From the NCBI GenBank assembly GCA_003545125.1, contig DQCI01000007.1, positions 1,640 to 13,591 of the forward strand: DNA of 11,952 nucleotides. Direction: 5' to 3'. The stretch comes from Paracoccaceae bacterium (lineage in GTDB: Bacteria; Pseudomonadota; Alphaproteobacteria; Rhodobacterales; Rhodobacteraceae). Positions 6,869-11,952 of the stretch are shown here, piece after piece. Position numbers and translations under genes: made by a program. Below the pieces are notes generated by a model. It saw only the letters and a list, made by a program, of their open reading frames with translations, ran no database searches and was not told the origin of the DNA. Every line of letters begins with the position of its first letter. Within the stretch, counting starts at the first letter, position 1.

Positions 6869-6904
6869 GTGCCGCACTGACCAGTCCCAGGGTCAGCGCG
6901 GCAC
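6869..6904 (-). promoter_or_regulatory. Stable hairpin in nhaA 5' leader
   Basis: The minus-strand transcript pairs GTGCCGCGCTGACC with GGTCAGTGCGGCAC, 14 continuous pairs with one G-U, closing an eight-base CTGGGACT loop. On the plus strand the same position is an A/C mismatch, so the structure is better on the strand that would carry the nhaA leader RNA. No U-run follows directly, so it is not a standard intrinsic terminator. It lies about 98 bases upstream of the nhaA start. Known leader motifs upstream of nhaA (nhaA-I and nhaA-II, reported as Li+/Na+-responsive riboswitch classes) make a cis-regulatory RNA plausible, but I cannot confirm the consensus by eye. Confidence 0.5.
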
Positions 6905-6958
6905 TTGGATGATGTGCGCCGAACTCGTGCCCCCCGCACTCTGGAACTTTGGCGCGGT

Positions 6959-6987
6959 TTAACATTGGCTGCCAATCAGGGCGCCAA
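6959..6987 (-). promoter_or_regulatory. Candidate nhaA promoter with palindromic operator in the spacer
   Basis: Minus strand: TTGGCG (6987-6982), 17-bp spacer, TGTTAA (6964-6959). The -10 is a weak match. The spacer contains the palindrome ATTGGC-T-GCCAAT (6964-6976), and a third GCCAAT half-site covers 6983-6988 over the -35. A repressor or LysR-type regulator could bind here. From this start the leader would be about 180 nt long and include both hairpins. Confidence 0.35.
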
Positions 6988-7078
6988 TTGGGAGAATGCC
7001 GGGCGCAAACACGGTAACAATCCGCCCTTTCCACAGGATTTTCGTAGAATGCAACCGAAAGGCGTCCGGCCGCGGCGA

Positions 7079-8131
7079 TCAGACAGCCACCACCCCCCAC
7101 AGGAGCCCCGCGATGATCGCGCCGGTCACCGCCAACCCGAGATAGGCGGCAAACACACGCGGCTTCACCAGTGCCCAGACCGCGATTGCCGCCGGTATGC
7201 AGCTCACACCGCCGGCGACCACGAAGGACATCGCCGCGCCCGCGCTCATGCCCTGCTCGAGGAGCCCCGCCACCAGCGGCACGGCGGCATAGCCGTTGAG
7301 GTAGGCGGGCGCACCGACGAGAGCCCCGAGCACCACCGGTTTGAACCCGCTGCCGCCGAGCACCTGGGCGATCAGATCGGCCGGGATGTAGCGGATCATC
7401 AGCGCCTCGATGAGATAGGCGAGCAGAAGCCATTTGCCGAGGAACAGGATGTTCTCCAGAGCCGTCGCCCGGAAGATCGCGCGCCGCGTCGGGTCGGGCC
7501 AGAATTTCCAGACCACATCGCCGGAAAACGGCTTGTCGGTCGAGCAGGAAGAGGCGGAGGAGGAACAGCCGCAGCTTTGCGCCGGCGCCGTCTTGAGCGG
7601 GTCGGCGAACAACGCGGACCGCGCCAGCGCCTTCACGGTGAAGCCTCCGAACAGCCCGAGGCCAACCGCCGACAGCGTCTTGGCGATCGCGAAGCCCAGA
7701 CCCAGCTCGCCGGAAGTGATCAGGAACATCGCCGGATCCATCAACGGCGACGACAGCCAGAAGGCCATGACGGCTGAAAGCGGCGCCCCGACCGCGAGCA
7801 TCGCGGCGATGAAAGGGATGACTTCGCACGAGCAGAATGGCGAGAGCCCGCCCATCAGCGCCGCGAGCACGATCATCCGCACTTCGCGCCCTTCGAAAGC
7901 CCGCGCGAGCAGGTTCTCCGCCCCCGTCGCCTTCATGTAGGCCACTGCAAGGACTGCGAAGATGATGAAAAGGCCGGTGTGCGCGATCGCACCGCCGGCG
8001 AATTCGACGGTCGGCCAGAGCGCCTCGGGGGCGAGCACGGCGAGCACCGCAGGAATTGCGAGGATCGCTCCCCAGGCCCAGTCGGGCTTGAAACGAGCGG
8101 CAAGCGATTGGGTGGTGTCAGCCATGGTCAT
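7079..8131 (-). CDS. arsP: ArsP-like DUF318/SO_0444-type permease (organoarsenical or metal efflux)
   Basis: 350 residues with about eight hydrophobic segments, an inner-membrane permease. The hallmark is SPFCSCEVIPF (97-107), with Cys100 and Cys102 in a membrane helix; most relatives I recall have Gly where this has Glu103. The central cytoplasmic loop has a Cys cluster, SCGCSSSASSC (Cys187, Cys189, Cys196). The repeat of the fold ends in GAPAYLNGYAAVPLV (273-287). DUF318 members include ArsP, which exports trivalent methylated or aromatic arsenicals, and SO_0444-type proteins linked to Cu/Zn or arsenic. The start overlaps the end of the ArsR gene by 14 bases (or 8, if the second ATG at 8125 is used), so the two are one operon. 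Substrate is inferred from family and regulator; copper or zinc remains possible. Confidence 0.8.
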   Translation of the reverse strand: MTMADTTQSLAARFKPDWAWGAILAIPAVLAVLAPEALWPTVEFAGGAIAHTGLFIIFAVLAVAYMKATGAENLLARAFEGREVRMIVLAALMGGLSPFCSCEVIPFIAAMLAVGAPLSAVMAFWLSSPLMDPAMFLITSGELGLGFAIAKTLSAVGLGLFGGFTVKALARSALFADPLKTAPAQSCGCSSSASSCSTDKPFSGDVVWKFWPDPTRRAIFRATALENILFLGKWLLLAYLIEALMIRYIPADLIAQVLGGSGFKPVVLGALVGAPAYLNGYAAVPLVAGLLEQGMSAGAAMSFVVAGGVSCIPAAIAVWALVKPRVFAAYLGLAVTGAIIAGLLWGVVAV

Positions 8132-8465
8132 GTGCCTGTCGCGTGGGTGCGTCGGCGCAGCATTCCGAGAGAAGATAGTCGGACAGGGCCTGCATCGTGG
8201 TCATGTCGGCGGCCCCGACGATAATCGAACGACCGCGTTTTTCCTGTGTCACGAGCCCGGCACCTGCGAGGATCTTGAGGTGATGGGTCAAGGTCGACCC
8301 GGAGACGCCGGCGCGGTGCCCAAGCTCGCCCATGCTGAGGCCGTCCGGTCCGGCGCGCACCAGGCTGCGCAGCACGGTGAGCCGTTGTTCGGAGCCCAGA
8401 GCCGCGAAAGCCGAGGCCGCGACTTCGACGGGAAGGCAGGTAAGCGCGGGGGAATTCTGTTTCAT
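8118..8465 (-). CDS. arsR: ArsR/SmtB-family metalloregulatory repressor
   Basis: 115 residues. The frame stays open for 614 codons upstream, but that part runs antisense to two solid genes, so the start is the ATG at 8465 (MKQNSPALTC). The winged helix is clear: LGSEQRLTVLRSLVRAG (helix 1-2), LSMGELGHRAGVSGSTLTHH (recognition helix, about 43-62), LKILAGAGLV, and the wing QEKRGRSIIVGA. A vicinal pair Cys102-Cys103 lies in the last helix, plus Cys10 near the N-terminus; there is no CVC box of classical ArsR. A C-terminal Cys-Cys pair is known in ArsR proteins that respond to methylarsenite and control arsP. The product should repress its own operon until arsenic(III) or another thiophile binds. 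No Shine-Dalgarno precedes the ATG. Confidence 0.88.
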   Translation of the reverse strand: MKQNSPALTCLPVEVAASAFAALGSEQRLTVLRSLVRAGPDGLSMGELGHRAGVSGSTLTHHLKILAGAGLVTQEKRGRSIIVGAADMTTMQALSDYLLSECCADAPTRQAHDHG

Positions 8466-8472
8466 GTTTCTA

Positions 8473-8501
8473 GCAATATCGAAACGTTTGACGGCGCGCA
8501 A
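8473..8501 (-). promoter_or_regulatory. Candidate arsR promoter, possibly leaderless
   Basis: Minus strand: TTGCGC (8501-8496), 17-bp spacer, TATTGC (8478-8473); an overlapping GATATT (8480-8475) gives a better -10 but only 15-bp spacing. Either -10 ends within nine bases of the ATG, so the transcript would start at or next to the start codon, matching the absence of a ribosome binding site. Confidence 0.35.
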
Positions 8502-8531
8502 GAATATTTCGACGATTCTCGAAATATCTTG
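8499..8531. promoter_or_regulatory. ArsR operator-like inverted repeat
   Basis: Arms CAAGaATATTTCGA (8499-8512) and TCGAAATATCTTG (8519-8531) are reverse complements apart from one extra A in the left arm, with a six-base spacer. The arms are AT-rich in a GC-rich neighbourhood. The repeat overlaps the candidate -35 of arsR and lies between arsR and the divergent glycosylase gene. Length, symmetry and place fit an ArsR/SmtB operator. Confidence 0.7.
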
Positions 8532-8730
8532 AAGCGAGGGCCGCCGGACAGACGTGCTGGCGGGGCGGGAAAGCGTCATCAAAAGCGGTATTCGCGGGCA
8601 CAGCCTCAAGGCCCGCTGCAAGGCTGGCGACTGGCGAAACACTCGACATGCGTTTCCAGCATTTGCGAGACTCCCGGCCCGTCCCACCCGGGGCGCCGGG
8701 GCTCGCGCAATCCGCTGTGACCGCGCCAGC

Positions 8731-8759
8731 TTGCCCCGTGCCGACCCCGCCCCTATCTC
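8731..8759 (+). promoter_or_regulatory. Candidate promoter for a leaderless glycosylase mRNA
   Basis: TTGCCC (8731-8736), 17-bp spacer, TATCTC (8754-8759). The -10 ends six bases before the ATG at 8766, so transcription would begin at about the A of the start codon. No Shine-Dalgarno is present between them. The hexamers are only partial matches. The rest of 8532-8730 shows no gene or clear structure. Confidence 0.35.
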
Positions 8760-8765
8760 CCCGTC

Positions 8766-9353
8766 ATGCCCGCCCTTGCCGACCAGATCAGCGCCTGCCG
8801 CCTTTGCACCGACCGTTTCGGGGCCACCGCAACGACGCATCGTCCGCGCCCCGTCGCCTGGTTCTCGGCCTCGGCCCATGTGAGGATCGTCGGCCAGGCC
8901 CCGGGCATGCGGGTCCACGAGACCGGGCTGCCGTTCAACGACGCGTCCGGAGACCGGCTGCGCGCCTGGATGGGGATCGACCGTGCCAGCTTCTATGACC
9001 GGACCCGGATCGCGATCACGCCGATGGCCTTCTGTTTCCCCGGCTACGACGCGCGCGGCTCCGACTTGCCGCCGCCGAAGCTTTGTGCCGCCACCTGGGG
9101 CGAGGCCGTCACCGCGGCTCTTGCCGACATCCGCCTCACCCTGCTGGTCGGCGCCCATGCCCAGCGCTACCACCTGGACACCCGCACAAGCCTGACCGAC
9201 ACCGTGCGCGGCTGGCGCGATCATGCGCCCACCACCTTTCCCTTGCCTCACCCGTCCTGGCGCAATACGGGCTGGCTGAGAAAAAACCCGTGGTTCGAGG
9301 CCGAGCTGTTGCCGGTGCTCCGGGCGCGGGTGGAAGACGAATTGGGAGGATAA
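8766..9353 (+). CDS. Uracil-DNA glycosylase family protein with probable Fe-S cluster
   Basis: 195 residues, soluble. Motif 1 is VGQAPGMRVHETGLPFNDASG (42-62), the uracil-pocket loop followed by the GxPF block; motif 3 is PHPSWRN (161-167), with the leaving-group His162. Four cysteines, Cys11-X2-Cys14 and Cys90-X16-Cys107, match the spacing of the [4Fe-4S] ligands of family 4/5 glycosylases. Family 4 enzymes carry GEAPG and family 5 GLAPG; here the third form, GQAPG, has Gln44 where family 4 has its Glu. It would remove uracil or another deaminated base from DNA, but the altered motif makes activity and specificity uncertain. The ATG has no Shine-Dalgarno; it is three bases upstream of sseB, so the two are probably cotranscribed. 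Superfamily membership is sure; the subfamily is not. Confidence 0.85.
   Translation: MPALADQISACRLCTDRFGATATTHRPRPVAWFSASAHVRIVGQAPGMRVHETGLPFNDASGDRLRAWMGIDRASFYDRTRIAITPMAFCFPGYDARGSDLPPPKLCAATWGEAVTAALADIRLTLLVGAHAQRYHLDTRTSLTDTVRGWRDHAPTTFPLPHPSWRNTGWLRKNPWFEAELLPVLRARVEDELGG
9344..9350 (+). promoter_or_regulatory. Strong ribosome binding site of the SseB gene
   Basis: GGGAGGA, six bases before the ATG at 9357, embedded in the last two codons of the upstream glycosylase gene. It fixes the start at 9357 rather than 9363. Confidence 0.8.
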
Positions 9354-9356
9354 CCG

Positions 9357-10199
9357 ATGGCCATGACACCGCTCGACCAGGTCCACGCCGGGATGATGGA
9401 CAACCCCGACGACGACGCGCTGCGTCTGAAGTTCTACCGCCGGCTCGCCGACACCACCTTGTTCCTGCTGCTCGAACGCGAGCCCGAGGCCGAAGGCGCG
9501 CCGCTCGACCCGGAGATCCTCGAGATCGACAACAAGGACACCGCCAACATCGACCGCTACGCGCTGGTGTTCGATACCGAGGAGCGGCTCGCTTCCTTCG
9601 CGACCGGTTACAAGAACGACGCCCTGCCCTATGCCGCCCTGCCCGGCCGGGTCATCGCCCAGTCGCTGGCGGGACAGGGCGTGGGGCTCGCGGTCAATCT
9701 CGATGTCGCGGTCTCGTCGATCCTCTTGCCCGCCCAGGCGCTCGACTGGCTTTCCGACACGCTGGCCGCCAGACCCGAACCCGGCGAAGGGACCCTCATC
9801 GCCATCGCCCCGCCGGTCGGACTGCCGGACGGGTTGATCGAGGGGCTGGAAGAAAAGCTGGTATCGGCGGCGGGCCTCGCGAGCCACGCGGTTTTCGTCA
9901 AGGGCACCTATTCGGACGAGCGCGACGGCTGGCTGCTGGCCTTCGTCGATGCGCAACCGGGCGCCGAACCGGCCCTCGCGCGCGCCACCCACGAGGCGCT
10001 GATCTTCTCCGGCACCGATCTCGCCGCGGTCGACGTCGCCTTCTTCGCGTCCAATGACCCGATCTGCGAGCACCTCGATCACGTCGGCTTGCGCTACGAG
10101 TTCCCCGACCCCGACGCAGGCGCGCACGACGAGGACGGGTTCGAGGAAACCCATGCCGGGCCCGGCACCGACCCCGACAGCCCGCCGATCCTGAAGTGA
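9357..10199 (+). CDS. SseB-family protein
   Basis: 280 residues, no signal peptide or membrane segment. The N-terminal half (about 5-125) matches the SseB N-terminal domain: TPLDQVHAGMMDNPDDDALR opening, FYRRLADTTLFLLLE strand, DRYALVFDTEERLASFA, and the ALPGRVIAQSLAGQGVGLAVNLD segment. The C-terminal half carries a second alpha/beta domain and an acidic tail rich in Asp, Pro and Gly. SseB was named for enhanced serine sensitivity in E. coli; its molecular role is not known and it is not evidence of type III secretion. The ATG follows GGGAGGA by six bases, and that site lies within the last codons of the glycosylase gene. An ATG two codons further in (9363) is a possible alternative. A terminator follows. 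Confidence 0.85.
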   Translation: MAMTPLDQVHAGMMDNPDDDALRLKFYRRLADTTLFLLLEREPEAEGAPLDPEILEIDNKDTANIDRYALVFDTEERLASFATGYKNDALPYAALPGRVIAQSLAGQGVGLAVNLDVAVSSILLPAQALDWLSDTLAARPEPGEGTLIAIAPPVGLPDGLIEGLEEKLVSAAGLASHAVFVKGTYSDERDGWLLAFVDAQPGAEPALARATHEALIFSGTDLAAVDVAFFASNDPICEHLDHVGLRYEFPDPDAGAHDEDGFEETHAGPGTDPDSPPILK

Positions 10200-10202
10200 G
10201 GC

Positions 10203-10224
10203 GACCCGGACCGGGGCCAGCCCC
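10203..10224. repeat. GC-rich hairpin module, copy 1
   Basis: The nonamer GACCCGGAC (10203-10211) is followed by the hairpin GGGGC-CA-GCCCC (10213-10224). The nonamer recurs at 10379-10387, again followed by a GC hairpin, and the 12-mer recurs inverted at 10423-10434. Confidence 0.6.
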
Positions 10225-10243
10225 GCCCTTCGCGGAGGTTTTT
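10221..10243 (+). terminator. Intrinsic terminator after the SseB gene
   Basis: CCCCGC (10221-10226), five-base loop CCTTC, then GCGG-A-GG with one bulged A, followed by TTTTT at 10239-10243. It starts 22 bases after the TGA. Confidence 0.55.
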
Positions 10244-10324
10244 CGACGCGGACAGAAGGGCGGGCGAGGACTTCGCAGTGGGTGGGCGAACTCGGACGGG
10301 GGGTCAAGGTACTGATTTTATTAA

Positions 10325-10339
10325 GTTTAGCGCTAACTG
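10325..10339. promoter_or_regulatory. LacI-type operator-like palindrome
   Basis: AGTT-T-AGCGCT-AACT contains the perfect 10-bp palindrome TTAGCGCTAA with a central CG, the form used by many LacI-family repressors (for example the Caulobacter xylose operator). It is in a 34-bp AT-rich island (ATTTTATTAAG) inside GC-rich DNA. No sugar gene lies nearby and no clear downstream target is visible, so its role is unknown. Confidence 0.35.
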
Positions 10340-10345
10340 TCTTTT

Positions 10346-10367
10346 GGCGGGCGAAGGGCGGGCGAAG
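10346..10367. repeat. 11-bp exact tandem duplication
   Basis: GGCGGGCGAAG at 10346-10356 is repeated at 10357-10367. Degenerate copies occur at 10258-10269 (GGGCGGGCGAGG) and 10281-10291 (GGTGGGCGAAC). Confidence 0.85.
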
Positions 10368-10378
10368 GCGGTCCGTCC

Positions 10379-10434
10379 GACCCGGACTGGCCGGGCTGAA
10401 GCCCGGCCTACCGAAGTCTCCGGGGGCTGGCCCC
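10379..10434. repeat. Palindromic intergenic repeat, copy 2
   Basis: GACCCGGAC (10379-10387), then the perfect 8-bp hairpin GGCCGGGC-TGAA-GCCCGGCC (10389-10408), then GGGGCTGGCCCC (10423-10434), the reverse complement of the 12-mer at 10213-10224. The hairpin resembles REP-like intergenic palindromes that occur many times in GC-rich genomes. Confidence 0.65.
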
Positions 10435-10555
10435 TACACCGGGCCCGCGAGAATGAGGGGCGACAATGACTGGTTGTGCCCAGCAATTGTTGACGAATCG
10501 GGAAACCGGGGACGGCCTTACACCAAACCGGCTCGTGCCCGGCTGGTTGGTTTTG

Positions 10556-10564
10556 TGCTACACT
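10556..10564 (+). promoter_or_regulatory. Extended -10-like promoter element
   Basis: TG-C-TACACT matches an extended -10 (TGnTATAAT), without an obvious -35. Downstream are GAGGGAGG (10574-10581) and a CCCGC/GCGGG hairpin (10589-10603), but no convincing ORF. Confidence 0.25.
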
Positions 10565-10740
10565 GAGTCACAAGAGGGAGGCACAAGCCCCGCCACCAGC
10601 GGGTGACACGCGCGCAGCGCGACTGCAAAGCATGTCGCAGCCGAGCGCGCCCCGAACCGGCGACGATCGGGCGCACGCGCCACGAGGGCGGCTTCTCACA
10701 GGTTGAAGTAGAGCCGCGTGCGATGCCGCGGCAAAGCGCC

Positions 10741-10995
10741 CTATTCGGGGCTGCCCGACGCCTCTTCCAGCGCCGCGATGCGCGTCTTCAGCGCCTCGTT
10801 CTCTTCGCGCGCCTTCTGGGCCATCGCCCGCACCGCGTCAAACTCTTCGCGGGTGACGAAATCGCGGTCGGCAAGCCAGCGGTCCATCCAGCTTTTCATC
10901 GCCGTTTCTGCCTCGGTCTTGGCCCCCTGGGCCACACCCATGGCATTGGTAAACAGCTGCTGAAAATCATCGAGCACCTTGTTGCTGGTCGACAT
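10741..10995 (-). CDS. ubiK: Accessory factor UbiK family protein (BMFP domain)
   Basis: 84 residues, one BMFP domain. It begins [20 protein letters not shown], with an amphipathic first helix, then a hinge around [21 protein letters not shown], and a heptad-patterned C-terminal helix ([18 protein letters not shown]) expected to form a trimeric coiled coil. E. coli UbiK (YqiC, 96 residues) assists the ubiquinone-biosynthesis complex under aerobic conditions, probably by binding lipid and UbiJ. GGAGGGA lies five bases upstream of the ATG, a strong ribosome binding site that fixes the start. It is divergent from lgt, with 97 bp between the starts. Family assignment is firm; role in ubiquinone synthesis is by homology. 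Confidence 0.92.
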   Translation of the reverse strand: MSTSNKVLDDFQQLFTNAMGVAQGAKTEAETAMKSWMDRWLADRDFVTREEFDAVRAMAQKAREENEALKTRIAALEEASGSPE

Positions 10996-11018
10996 CGGGT
11001 CCCTCCTTCACGTTTCGC

Positions 11019-11049
11019 CCTATATGGACCCCGAGGGGCCGAACCACAA
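11019..11049 (-). promoter_or_regulatory. Candidate ubiK promoter
   Basis: Minus strand: TTGTGG (11049-11044) and either CATATA (11026-11021, 17-bp spacing) or TATAGG (11024-11019, 19-bp spacing). The resulting leader of about 15-20 nt would include the GGAGGGA site. Confidence 0.35.
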
Positions 11050-11051
11050 GG

Positions 11052-11057
11052 TTGACA
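11052..11057 (+). promoter_or_regulatory. Consensus -35 hexamer upstream of lgt
   Basis: A perfect TTGACA. The sequence 17 bp downstream (CAACAA, 11075-11080) is a poor -10. If used, transcription would start at about 11087, nearly at the start codon. It is the only consensus hexamer in the 97-bp divergent interval. Confidence 0.35.
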
Positions 11058-11092
11058 CCCCCCTGCGCGGTGCCCAACAAGGCGGCATGTGG

Positions 11093-11952
11093 ATGGCCAT
11101 CAATTTCCCGAACCTGAGCCCCGAGATCTTCGCAATCGACCTCGGGTCGTTCCGCTTTGCGCTGCGGTGGTACGCGATGGGCTATATCGTCGGCATCCTG
11201 ATCGGCTGGTGGATCATCGCCCGCGCCATCGCCCGGCCCGCGCTGTTTGTTACCGGCGCCCCGATGACCAAGGAACAGCTCGAGGAGCTGGTCACCTGGA
11301 TGGTCGTCGGCATCATCGTCGGCGGCCGGCTCGGGTTCGTGCTGTTCTACCAGCCGGGCTATTACCTCCAGAACCCGGCCGACATCGTGAAGGTCTGGCA
11401 GGGCGGCATGGCGTTTCACGGCGGCTTTCTCGGCGTCGTCATCGGCGTGTGGCTGTTTGCGCGCCGCCGGGGCCTGCCGACCGCGACGCTCGCGGACCTG
11501 CTCGCCATCGCCACCCCGCCCGCGCTCGGCCTCGTGCGGATCGCCAATTTCATCAACGCCGAGCTTTGGGGCCGGCCGACCGACGCGCCCTGGGGCGTGA
11601 TCTTTCCCGGCGAGGCGGCACAGGCCTGCGCGACGGCCGGGGCCCCGTGCGCCCGCCACCCCTCGCAGCTCTACGAGGCCGGGCTCGAAGGTCTGGTGCT
11701 CGGCGCGGTGCTCTTGCACCTGGCTTTCCGTTCGGGCTGGCTGAAGCGCCCCGGCCTGCTCGCCGGCACCTTCTTTCTCGGTTACGGGCTGTCGCGCTTC
11801 ATCGTCGAATACTTCCGCCAGGCCGATGCCCAGTTCATCACCCCAGACAATCCCTGGGGTCATGTCTTTGCGGGCCTGACCATGGGCCAGCTCCTGTCGC
11901 TGCCGATGGTGCTCGCGGGGCTTGCCACGATGGCCTGGGCGCTGCGGCGCGC
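11093..11952 (+). CDS. lgt: Prolipoprotein diacylglyceryl transferase Lgt (3' end cut by window)
   Basis: 286 codons are present without a stop; E. coli Lgt has 291 residues, so nearly all the gene is here. Lgt moves the diacylglyceryl group of phosphatidylglycerol to the lipobox Cys of prolipoproteins in the inner membrane, the first step of lipoprotein maturation. Visible signatures: [14 protein letters not shown] start, [18 protein letters not shown] (HGG motif), [14 protein letters not shown] (Lgt signature with the essential Arg), [13 protein letters not shown], and [14 protein letters not shown]. About seven membrane segments are present. The residue before the signature Arg is Val, where Gly is usual. 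I chose the ATG at 11093 because AGGCGG lies seven bases upstream; in-frame ATGs at 11087 and 11024 are alternatives. It is divergent from ubiK. Confidence 0.95.
   Translation, partial: MAINFPNLSPEIFAIDLGSFRFALRWYAMGYIVGILIGWWIIARAIARPALFVTGAPMTKEQLEELVTWMVVGIIVGGRLGFVLFYQPGYYLQNPADIVKVWQGGMAFHGGFLGVVIGVWLFARRRGLPTATLADLLAIATPPALGLVRIANFINAELWGRPTDAPWGVIFPGEAAQACATAGAPCARHPSQLYEAGLEGLVLGAVLLHLAFRSGWLKRPGLLAGTFFLGYGLSRFIVEYFRQADAQFITPDNPWGHVFAGLTMGQLLSLPMVLAGLATMAWALRR

Larger units (their letters stand above)
10200..10740. other. 541-bp intergenic region without a convincing gene
   Basis: Between the SseB gene and ubiK I find no ORF with convincing coding character. The region contains a terminator at its left end, GC-rich palindromes and short direct and inverted repeats (listed separately), an AT-rich island at 10312-10345 with a LacI-type palindrome, and an extended -10-like site at 10556-10564 followed by GC-rich hairpins. 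An ORF at 10282-10566 begins with a hydrophobic MGELGRGVKVLILLSLALTV but then runs through the palindromic repeats and is not counted as a gene. Confidence 0.6.

Noticed and set aside
6772..6975. 68-residue N-terminal extension of NhaA
   Set aside because: Arg/Cys-rich sequence overlapping the leader hairpins; NhaA proteins start a few residues before TM1, and the ATG at 6771 has a ribosome binding site.
8466..10307. 614-codon in-frame N-terminal extension of arsR
   Set aside because: It runs antisense through two convincing genes (glycosylase, SseB). ArsR proteins are about 100-120 residues, and the ATG at 8465 gives exactly that.
10282..10566. 94-codon ORF with a hydrophobic N-terminus resembling a signal peptide
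   Set aside because: It starts in repeats without a ribosome binding site and runs through the palindromic elements; the hydrophobic part coincides with the AT-rich island.
10696..10740. In-frame stretch after the ubiK TAG that would read to RLYFNL and a second stop
   Set aside because: UbiK homologues end near the TAG; 14 extra codons without conservation evidence are most likely chance.
10603..11055. 150-codon plus-strand ORF with GTG-like start after a hairpin
   Set aside because: Its second half is antisense to ubiK and the first half is Arg-rich with no coding character.
10967..11863. 298-codon minus-strand ORF
   Set aside because: Antisense to lgt, whose motifs are unmistakable; product is His/Asp/Arg-rich without family features. 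The real ubiK is in another frame.

Overview
The window looks like chromosome of a GC-rich alphaproteobacterium, most likely of the Rhodobacteraceae (Rhodobacterales). The arguments are the codon use, a ubiK gene divergent from lgt, a capsule-export KpsE homologue with the long N-terminal extension I associate with roseobacter-type proteins, and an ArsR/permease pair. The assignment is inference from gene content; no marker gene settles it. No CRISPR array, insertion sequence or complete mobile element is visible.

Layout. Bases 1-338 are visibly more AT-rich than the rest and hold only the last 39 codons of an unrecognised gene and a small terminator. They lie just beyond the 3' end of a minus-strand tRNA-Gln(TTG), a typical position for integrated DNA. 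Bases 414-5257 are a minus-strand block. In transcription order it holds a KpsT-type ATPase, a KpsE-type inner-membrane co-polymerase/export protein, a previously hidden 51-codon ORF, an alpha/beta-hydrolase-like protein and a BON-MscS mechanosensitive channel. The first four overlap by 4 to 23 bases and look translationally coupled. No KpsM permease is present. Next upstream (5473-6771, minus) is nhaA, a Na+/H+ antiporter, with a roughly 180-nt structured leader and an operator-like palindrome inside its candidate promoter.

Bases 7079-8465 (minus) are an arsR-arsP-type operon: a small ArsR/SmtB repressor with a Cys-Cys pair and an eight-TM-class DUF318 permease, preceded by a strong inverted repeat that is probably the operator. 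Divergent from it (plus) are a uracil-DNA-glycosylase-family protein with four probable Fe-S cysteines and an SseB-family protein, ending in a terminator. Bases 10200-10740 carry no convincing gene but are full of short GC-rich palindromes, an 11-bp tandem duplication and one AT-rich island with a LacI-type operator palindrome. The window ends with ubiK (minus) divergent from lgt (plus, cut by the window edge).

The best candidates for something undescribed are the 51-aa coupled ORF and its hydrolase in the capsule-export operon, the structured nhaA leader, and the GQAPG-motif Fe-S glycosylase. Everything else fits known families.
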